A stretch of DNA of 10,166 bases from Nitrosopumilus sp. BACL13 MAG-121220-bin23 (lineage in GTDB: Archaea > Thermoproteota > Nitrososphaeria > Nitrososphaerales > Nitrosopumilaceae). Below, in pieces: positions 5,362-10,166 of this stretch (position 1 is its first letter; each line of letters opens with the position of its first letter). A model generated the notes under the pieces. The model had not been told where the DNA came from and did not search any database. It saw only the letters and a program-made list of their open reading frames with translations. Made by a program: the position numbers and the translations under genes. Where the stretch lies: contig LIAL01000042.1 in the NCBI GenBank assembly GCA_001437625.1, positions 1 to 10,166 on the forward strand. Reading direction: 5' to 3'.

Positions 5362-7185
5362 TTGAATTTTGTTATATTGAGTATTTCTAAATTAAGTCCA
5401 TCCCCAGTTGATTCTGCTAAACCTAAAATTAATTGGGCTAGAGTTGATGAAGCTGATAATTTTGCTAATACTGTAAAACTATATCGTCAAGGAAAATATG
5501 ATGAGGATAGTTTCAGACGCTTTAGACTTCAGCATGGAGCATATGGTACTAGAATGACTAGTGATTATGCTATGGTTCGTGTTAAATTACCTGCTGGTGA
5601 AATTTATCCTAAACAATTTGAAACACTATCTAGACTTAGTGAACAATATTCTATAGGCAGTGCACATTTTTCCACCCGAGAAAATATCCAATTACATTGG
5701 GTAGTCCTTGAGGATGTTTCAGAAATCTTTAGGTCTCTTGCAGAAGTTGGACTAACTTCAAGAGAAGCATGTGGAAATTCTGTACGAAATGTAATGTGCA
5801 GTCCATTATCTGGTGTTTGCTCTGATGAGAAATTTGATTCTACACCTTATGCACTTGCAACTGCAAAATTCTTTTTACGAAACCCAATGGCACAAAGTCT
5901 CCCACGTAAATTTAAATTTAATTTTACTTGTTGTGAAAAACACGGAATGGTAAGAATGGTTGATGTTGGATTGATTCCAGAAATTCAACAAATCAATGGC
6001 TCTGAACAAAAAGGTTTCAAAATTTTTCTTGGTGGTGGTTTGGGTAATAGATCATTCGTTGGACATCAGTTAGAAGATTTTACCCCTGAGGAAGATTTAC
6101 TTTACACTTCAATTGCTGTAATGAGAATATTTGATAGATTGGGAGATAGAAAAAATCTTGCAAGAAATAGAATGCGTTATCTTGTTAATGACATGGGTTG
6201 GGAAAAATTCCAAAACCTTGTATTAAAAGAAAGAGCAATTGTCAGAGCTACTCAGTCTGTTGTCACTAAATTAAAAGTCGATACAACTCCTGATAACATT
6301 ACACGTCCTCTAAAAATTAGTGATGAAAGTGGAGGTCCTGTTCCTGATGGATATGCTAGATGGCTCAAAACAAATACCGTAAAACAAAAACAATCTGACT
6401 ATCGTTCTGTGTTTATTACTTTAGAAGCTGGTGATATCACTTCAAACCAATTAAATTCTATGGCTAATCTTATTCGTGAATTCTCTTCTGAAGGTAAAGC
6501 TAGAACTGGATTTGTTCAAAATGTGGCACTACGATATGTCCATGAAGATGATTTAGTCCCACTATATTCTAAACTTCTTGAAACTGGATTGGCAAAATCT
6601 GGTGGTTTAACAATGTCTGCCCCTGTTGGTTGTTCTGGAACTACTTCTTGTAATTTGGCGTTAACTAATTCTCATAGACTTGCAAAAGAAATCCAAAGAA
6701 AATTTCTTGAATTAAAACTTGATGATGATGATGATCTCACTGATTCTTCAATTAAGATTAGTGGATGTCCAAACTCCTGTGCACAGCATGGTATTGCAAC
6801 AATTGGTTTCTTTGGAGGTGGAGGTCGTCTTGGAAAAGATATGTATCCAAATTATCAAATGTTACTTGGTGGTCGTTTTGATGCTGATACTACATTGGGT
6901 CAAACTTGTCTTAGAGTACCAGCTAAACGAGTTATTCCTGTTATTTTAAAAATAATTGAAATGTTTAAAGAAAATAAAAAATCCGGTGACACATTGAAAT
7001 CTTGGATTCATAGAATTGTAAATGACAGTGAGGATTCTAACATTAAATCTATTGGCGATATCAAAAAAGTATTGGAACCACTTGTTGTTCCTCCATCCAA
7101 AGATGATGATCCTGATTTCTATCTTGATTATGGTAGCGATACTAGTTATCATACAAAAACTGGTAAGGGTGAATGTGCTGCTTGA
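5362..7185 (+). CDS. Siroheme [4Fe-4S] nitrite/sulfite reductase
   Basis: Assimilatory siroheme reductase making six-electron reductions, sulfite to sulfide or nitrite to ammonia. Its two ferredoxin-like repeats each contain a half-domain and a siroheme-binding lobe. The cluster/siroheme cysteines are a C-x5-C (424, 430) in APVGCSGTTSC and a C-x3-C (469, 473) in GCPNSC. Candidate anion-binding residues are Arg106 (FSTRENIQLHW), Arg142 (CGNSVRNVM), Lys183 and Lys185 (LPRKFK). The Lys-x-Lys pair is as in sulfite reductases; plant nitrite reductase has Lys-x-Asn. This and the sulfur-related neighbours favour sulfite. A tail of about 70 residues follows the catalytic core and ends GKGECAA, with Cys605 third from the end. 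TTG 5362 gives the longest frame, and numbering uses it. TTG 5377, giving MSISKLSPSP, fits the TATA box better. The stop overlaps the rhodanese start. The electron donor is presumably ferredoxin, since no flavoprotein subunit is present. Confidence 0.92.
   Translation: MNFVILSISKLSPSPVDSAKPKINWARVDEADNFANTVKLYRQGKYDEDSFRRFRLQHGAYGTRMTSDYAMVRVKLPAGEIYPKQFETLSRLSEQYSIGSAHFSTRENIQLHWVVLEDVSEIFRSLAEVGLTSREACGNSVRNVMCSPLSGVCSDEKFDSTPYALATAKFFLRNPMAQSLPRKFKFNFTCCEKHGMVRMVDVGLIPEIQQINGSEQKGFKIFLGGGLGNRSFVGHQLEDFTPEEDLLYTSIAVMRIFDRLGDRKNLARNRMRYLVNDMGWEKFQNLVLKERAIVRATQSVVTKLKVDTTPDNITRPLKISDESGGPVPDGYARWLKTNTVKQKQSDYRSVFITLEAGDITSNQLNSMANLIREFSSEGKARTGFVQNVALRYVHEDDLVPLYSKLLETGLAKSGGLTMSAPVGCSGTTSCNLALTNSHRLAKEIQRKFLELKLDDDDDLTDSSIKISGCPNSCAQHGIATIGFFGGGGRLGKDMYPNYQMLLGGRFDADTTLGQTCLRVPAKRVIPVILKIIEMFKENKKSGDTLKSWIHRIVNDSEDSNIKSIGDIKKVLEPLVVPPSKDDDPDFYLDYGSDTSYHTKTGKGECAA
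7166..7172 (+). promoter_or_regulatory. Shine-Dalgarno sequence fixing the rhodanese start
   Basis: AGGGTGA contains GGTGA, complementary to the 16S rRNA 3' end. It lies 9 nt before TTG 7182, ideal spacing. It directly abuts the alternative ATG at 7173, which it could not serve. Most other genes here lack such a site, as expected for leaderless first genes; this one is an internal cistron. Confidence 0.6.
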
Positions 7186-7979
7186 CTGATTCTGTTAAAG
7201 TTACTACTGATATTGATTCATTACGTTCTGAAATTCGAGACAAGAGTGTTCGAGTTATTGATGTTAGACGTGAAGGTGATTACAAACAAGATCATATTCC
7301 AAATTCTGTAAATCTGCCTTTAGCTACTCTCTTATCTGATGATAGTCCTGAACGTGTTTTGAAACTTGTAAATTCTCTGGGTATTGACGATGAAACCCCT
7401 GTTGTTGTTTATGATGATACTTTTGGTGCTTTAGCATCCAGAGTAGCTTGGACGTTAGAATGGATTGGACATTCTGATGTCACTTTACTTGAAACAACTT
7501 ATGGTAATTGGAAATCATTAGGATTAGAAACTGATTCACTAACTCCTGAAATATCTAACAAAGAACATTCTTTGAATTTACAATCTAATATTTTGGCAAC
7601 TTCTGATTATTTAGAATCTGCAAAATTGCGAGATGATGTAATTTTAATCGATAATAGGGAGAGATTGAACTATCTTGAACAACATATTCCTGGTGCTGTC
7701 AGTCTTCCTTATCGTACACTAGCAAGTAATGATGGAATTCTTCGCTCAAAAGAAGACATGAAAAGATTATTTGATAATAGGGGTATTGATGGTGATTCTG
7801 AAATAATTACTTATTGTGGTAGTGTGGGTACTTTGTCTGGATTGGCATACTATGCTCTTAAATCTGTAGGATTATCTAAAACCAAATTATATGTTAGATC
7901 CTTTAAGGAATGGAAAAATTTAGCAAAACCTACTGAAAAACAAGCCGATGCTAGTTACTGGGATTTATCTGCAGAATAA
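7182..7979 (+). CDS. Two-domain rhodanese (thiosulfate/3-mercaptopyruvate sulfurtransferase family)
   Basis: Transfers sulfane sulfur through a cysteine persulfide. It has 265 residues from TTG 7182, typical for tandem rhodaneses. The N-terminal domain (about 10-117) has RVIDVRREGDYKQDHIPNSV and WTLEWIGH, but its active-site position reads VVYDDTFG, with Asp instead of Cys, so it is the structural, inactive repeat. The C-terminal domain (about 135-250) has LIDNRERLNYLEQHIPGAV and the catalytic loop YCGSVGT with Cys212. The TTG overlaps the reductase stop as TTGA, and a Shine-Dalgarno sequence at 7166-7172 fits this start; an in-frame ATG at 7173 would add only three residues. Coupling to the siroheme reductase suggests it handles the sulfur that enzyme produces, or thiosulfate. 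The loop C-G-S-V-G-T resembles the 3-mercaptopyruvate type (C-G-S-G-V-T) with two residues swapped, so the donor is uncertain. Confidence 0.92.
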   Translation: MTDSVKVTTDIDSLRSEIRDKSVRVIDVRREGDYKQDHIPNSVNLPLATLLSDDSPERVLKLVNSLGIDDETPVVVYDDTFGALASRVAWTLEWIGHSDVTLLETTYGNWKSLGLETDSLTPEISNKEHSLNLQSNILATSDYLESAKLRDDVILIDNRERLNYLEQHIPGAVSLPYRTLASNDGILRSKEDMKRLFDNRGIDGDSEIITYCGSVGTLSGLAYYALKSVGLSKTKLYVRSFKEWKNLAKPTEKQADASYWDLSAE

Positions 7980-7984
7980 TTTAG
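7951..7984 (+). repeat. Direct repeat copy A: 3' end of the rhodanese gene
   Basis: This 34-nt segment covers the last codons and stop of the rhodanese gene (from the Ser of SYWDLSAE onward). It matches 8012-8047 with 30 identical positions, four substitutions that are all transitions, and one 2-nt gap. It is the intact, coding copy. Confidence 0.7.
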
Positions 7985-8011
7985 TAAAATATTCTGAAAA
8001 ATAAAAACATA

Positions 8012-8047
8012 CTAGTTATTGAGATTTACCTGTATTGAATAATTTAG
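8012..8047 (+). repeat. Direct repeat copy B: decayed copy of the rhodanese 3' end
   Basis: This is the second copy of 7951-7984, 61 nt downstream. It begins CTAGTTATTGAGATTTACC and ends GAATAATTTAG. The Trp codon TGG of copy A is TGA here, so it is not coding. Its right end supplies the stop codon (8044-8046, minus strand) of the TPR gene. It occupies most of the gap between the two convergent genes. Confidence 0.65.
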
Positions 8048-9168
8048 GCTATTTCGTCTCTAAGTTTTTTAGTAATTGTAACTTCAACATTTTCTAAAAC
8101 CTCTAACATCTTATCTTTATTATCAATCATGTAATCTGCTCCTCTATCCTTTAATCTTATTTTCCATAATCTTATCTCTCTATGAGCTTCAAAGAAATTC
8201 TCAATCATCTGCTCTCCTGATTTTGCTGGATCTATGAATTGATCAAATGCTTCAATTGCTTTTTCTATATCTGCTTCTTCAATTGCTTCTTTTGCAGCTT
8301 GAATTGTTTCACTCATTATTTTCAAATTTTTAACTGGCTTTGGAAGTTTCTTTTTTGTAATTCCAAACATTCCTATTTTTTCTTTACCGACTTTTTCTGC
8401 AAAGTTATCTGAAAGATCATAAATTGGTATTTTACTTAGACCGTCACGTTTTTCATTTTGTACAATTAATCCTTTTTCTAGTAATTTTCTTAATGCTTTT
8501 TCTGCATCAATTTTATCTAAGAATGTTGTCCAAACAATTGCGCCTATTGTATGGTATCCTTGTTTAACTGATTCTAGAACAACAACTTCTTCAATTCTTT
8601 TGAATCCTTCTTCAATTCTTACATTGACAAAATCTTTATCTCTAATTGATTTTCTAGCATTTTTAACATCAATTTCTATGGCATGTTTTAGTGCTTGTAG
8701 TGATTCTGGTACTTGATTTAACAATGATAAGAAACATGCCTTGTTGTACCATGCCATTCCGTATGTCTTATCTGACTCTATTGCTTTATTGACTGCGTCC
8801 AGTGCTTGTGCATATTTTCTTTGTTCATAATGGACTAATCCCTTAAGATTCCATGCTTCTGGATTTGTTACATCTATTTCTAAAATTTTATCATATACTT
8901 TTAGTGCATCATTATGATCCTCTAAATGAAATCTTGCATATCCTAATTTCATTAAAATTTCAATATTATCTGGTTCAATTCGTAATGCTTGCTCAAATAC
9001 TTCTATGGCATCGTCTAGTTTTTCATCTGCCATTAAATTAATGCCTTTTTTAAATAATTTTTTAATATTATAACTTGGATCTACTAAACTGGTTTCTTTG
9101 GTAACTATACTGTCTGATTCTTTTTTATCTAATTTTACTTCAACTTTTTTACTTTTTTTACCAAACAA
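8044..9168 (-). CDS. TPR-repeat protein with possible winged-helix segment
   Basis: The protein has 374 residues. After a Lys-rich, probably disordered N-terminus (1-30), it has about four tetratricopeptide repeats: residues 34-67 (AIEVFEQALRIEPDN), 68-101 (ALKVYDKILEIDVTN), 102-135 (ALDAVNKAIESD) and 136-169 (SLQALKHAIEID). A capping DKDFVNVRIEEGFKRI segment follows. Residues 198-238 (GYHTIGAIVW to LLEKGLIV) look like a winged helix, followed by a helical, acidic C-terminal region (280-374). TPR arrays bind protein partners, so it is probably a cytoplasmic scaffold or regulator; no enzyme motif is seen. It starts at TTG 9168; an in-frame TGA lies 15 nt upstream, and a TATA-like box suits a leaderless message. 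It is divergent from the collagen-like gene and convergent with the rhodanese gene. The TPR call is firm; the winged helix is inference. Confidence 0.85.
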   Translation of the reverse strand: MFGKKSKKVEVKLDKKESDSIVTKETSLVDPSYNIKKLFKKGINLMADEKLDDAIEVFEQALRIEPDNIEILMKLGYARFHLEDHNDALKVYDKILEIDVTNPEAWNLKGLVHYEQRKYAQALDAVNKAIESDKTYGMAWYNKACFLSLLNQVPESLQALKHAIEIDVKNARKSIRDKDFVNVRIEEGFKRIEEVVVLESVKQGYHTIGAIVWTTFLDKIDAEKALRKLLEKGLIVQNEKRDGLSKIPIYDLSDNFAEKVGKEKIGMFGITKKKLPKPVKNLKIMSETIQAAKEAIEEADIEKAIEAFDQFIDPAKSGEQMIENFFEAHREIRLWKIRLKDRGADYMIDNKDKMLEVLENVEVTITKKLRDEIA

Positions 9169-9193
9169 CTTGTCAATTTTTCATCTTCATCTA

Positions 9194-9203
9194 GATAAAT
9201 ACC
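9194..9203 (-). promoter_or_regulatory. TATA box upstream of the TPR gene
   Basis: Read on the minus strand this is GGTATTTATC, centred about 30 nt before the TTG at 9168, fitting an archaeal core promoter with little or no leader. It lies in the 125-nt divergent gap shared with the collagen-like gene. Confidence 0.4.
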
Positions 9204-9265
9204 ATTTTAATTGGAATTATTCTTTGTAGTTTGGAATTTTAGTTAGATTTAGCGATCCAAATCCT

Positions 9266-9274
9266 GAAATACTT
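9266..9274 (+). promoter_or_regulatory. Weak TATA-like element upstream of the collagen-like gene
   Basis: GAAATACTT is centred about 24 nt before GTG 9294. The match to a TATA consensus is poor, but it is the best-placed AT element for a near-leaderless start. Confidence 0.2.
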
Positions 9275-9293
9275 CTAACATTAACAAATCAAT

Positions 9294-10166
9294 GTGTCAT
9301 CTCAGCCACGAATTGAAATACAAGGACAGGCACCGTTTAAACAATCTGGAGTTTATGAAGCTCAAATATCCCTAATTGATGCCAAACCCTCTGATGATGA
9401 AATTCGTAGAAAAACTTTCTCCCCTCTGTGGAAAGGAAGTTTTCATCTTAGAGTCAAAGATGGTATTTTTTCTGAAGTAGTAGGTGATTCTAAAAATCCT
9501 CTGCCTAATTCCATCAACGATGTGGATGTTATTTGGGTTGTTGTAAATGATTTATTTTCTTCATTATATTCTGTTTTTGATGTTAGATTACGAAAATCAT
9601 CTGAATCCTCTACTATACCTTCTATCCAAAAAGAAAAAAATGAACCTTCTACCAATAATGTAAAATCTAATCCTTCTTCAAAAATTACTTCAAATTTTAA
9701 TTCTAAAGGTACTGCTGGTGCGTCTGGTGAGCGAGGCACTACTGGTGACAAAGGTCCACCTGGTGCGTCTGGTGACAAAGGTTCACCTGGACAACAAGGT
9801 CCAATCGGCGGTAAAGGCCCAATCGGTCCACAAGGCACTACTGGTGACAAAGGCACTACTGGTGACAAAGGTTCACAAGGTGACAAAGGACTTTCTGGTG
9901 ATAAAGGATTTTCTGGTGACAAAGGAATTACTGGTGACAAAGGTGACAAAGGTGACAAAGGCACTACTGGTCCACCTGGTGACAAAGGTGACAAAGGCAC
10001 TACTGGTTTATCTGGCGATAAAGGACTTTCTGGATTAAAAGGTCCGCTTGGTCCACCTGGCGAAAAAGGTCCCACTGGTTTATCTGGCGATAAAGGACTT
10101 TCTGGAATTCGTGGTCCACCTGGTGCGTCTGGTGACAAAGGCCCACAAGGCCCATCTGGTGACAAA
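9294..10166 (+). CDS. Collagen-like Gly-X-Y repeat protein, 3' end beyond window
   Basis: An open frame from GTG 9294 runs without a stop to the window end (291 codons, incomplete). Residues 1-105 form a compact, probably beta-rich domain (MSSQPRIEIQGQ; SPLWKGSFHLRVKDGIFSEV; NPLPNSINDVDVIWVVV). Residues 106-138 are a Ser/Asn/Lys/Pro-rich linker. From 139 on there are 51 consecutive Gly-X-Y triplets with no interruption. Gly-Asp-Lys is commonest (16 copies), with Gly-Thr-Thr, Gly-Leu-Ser, Gly-Pro-Pro (4) and Gly-Ala-Ser. Such repeats form collagen triple helices; Asp-Lys and Glu-Lys pairs can stabilise these by salt bridges without hydroxyproline. No signal peptide or membrane segment precedes the domain, so how it would reach a surface is unclear. 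The N-terminal domain may act as the trimerising head. Longer opposite-strand frames here are Pro/Ser-rich mirror images of the repeat. The function is unknown; a fibre, tail-fibre-like or matrix protein is the natural guess. Confidence 0.8.
   Translation, partial: MSSQPRIEIQGQAPFKQSGVYEAQISLIDAKPSDDEIRRKTFSPLWKGSFHLRVKDGIFSEVVGDSKNPLPNSINDVDVIWVVVNDLFSSLYSVFDVRLRKSSESSTIPSIQKEKNEPSTNNVKSNPSSKITSNFNSKGTAGASGERGTTGDKGPPGASGDKGSPGQQGPIGGKGPIGPQGTTGDKGTTGDKGSQGDKGLSGDKGFSGDKGITGDKGDKGDKGTTGPPGDKGDKGTTGLSGDKGLSGLKGPLGPPGEKGPTGLSGDKGLSGIRGPPGASGDKGPQGPSGDK
9708..10166 (+). repeat. Nine-base-periodic Gly-X-Y coding repeat
   Basis: A GGN codon recurs every 9 nt for 459 nt. Beyond this periodicity, longer blocks recur exactly: 10002-10034 equals 10074-10106 (33 nt), and 9753-9781 equals 10113-10141 (29 nt). 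Adjacent GGCACTACTGGTGACAAAGG units occur at 9834 and 9852. This points to repeat expansion or recombination within the gene. The array continues past the window. Confidence 0.85.

Noticed and set aside
6721..6735. (GAT)5 microsatellite in the reductase gene
   Set aside because: It encodes a short Asp run in a variable surface loop between the two cysteine motifs; minor and not convincing as a functional element.
6719..6949. Alternate-frame ORF beginning with a Met run inside the reductase gene
   Set aside because: The Met run is the out-of-frame reading of the (GAT)5 tract that encodes five Asp in the real protein; no independent support.
6946..7152. Minus-strand open frame inside the reductase gene
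   Set aside because: It is antisense to the reductase C-terminal coding region, low-complexity and Ile/Phe-rich.
8853..9041. Plus-strand open frame inside the TPR gene
   Set aside because: It is antisense to clear TPR repeats and is a hydrophobic low-complexity shadow.
9718..10038. Plus-strand frame rich in Val-Thr-Lys and Leu
   Set aside because: It is an out-of-frame reading of the same 9-nt repeat with no domain or start context.
9443..10165. Long minus-strand open frame rich in Ser-Pro-x-x-Pro
   Set aside because: It is the exact mirror of the Gly-X-Y repeat (GGN-CCA-type codons read backwards). The plus-strand frame has collagen periodicity plus a sensible N-terminal domain.
9708..10166. 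Considered as a CRISPR-like or tandem DNA repeat array
   Set aside because: There are no fixed-length repeats with unique spacers. The 9-nt period in phase with glycine codons is explained by collagen-like coding.

Overview
The window looks like chromosome of an ammonia-oxidising archaeon of the Nitrososphaerota (Thaumarchaeota), probably Nitrosopumilus- or Nitrosarchaeum-like. This is inferred from the AT-rich DNA, frequent TTG and GTG starts, TATA-like boxes about 25-30 nt before start codons with almost no leader, few Shine-Dalgarno sequences, an F420 biosynthesis gene (cofE), an archaeal Thi4 and a DUF6775-type protein. No rRNA, tRNA, CRISPR array, insertion sequence or integrase is visible.

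Layout. Positions 54-1812 (+) hold a HAD-family phosphatase of the SerB type, CofE and a small TusA-family sulfur carrier. Positions 1818-5197 (-) hold a five-gene run read leftwards: thi4, a DUF6775-like putative metalloprotein, trxB, a small four-cysteine protein overlapping the trxB end, and a helical protein of unknown function. Positions 5362-7979 (+), divergent from thi4, hold a siroheme nitrite/sulfite reductase translationally coupled to a two-domain rhodanese. Positions 8044-9168 (-) encode a TPR protein with a possible winged helix. Positions 9294-10166 (+) hold the start of a collagen-like gene that runs off the right edge; it starts with GTG and carries 51 unbroken Gly-X-Y triplets.

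The centre reads as a sulfur-handling neighbourhood: siroheme reductase (sulfide supply), rhodanese and TusA (persulfide relay), thioredoxin reductase (thiol redox) and Thi4 (thiazole sulfur). This Thi4 has Cys rather than His at the sulfur-donor position, so it may be the single-turnover type that gives up its own sulfur. The functional link between these genes is inference from proximity.

The least ordinary item is the collagen-like gene: an N-terminal globular domain with no signal peptide, followed by a Gly-X-Y stalk dominated by Gly-Asp-Lys, with long exact internal DNA repeats. A second curiosity is a decayed tandem copy of the 3' end of the rhodanese gene lying between it and the TPR gene.
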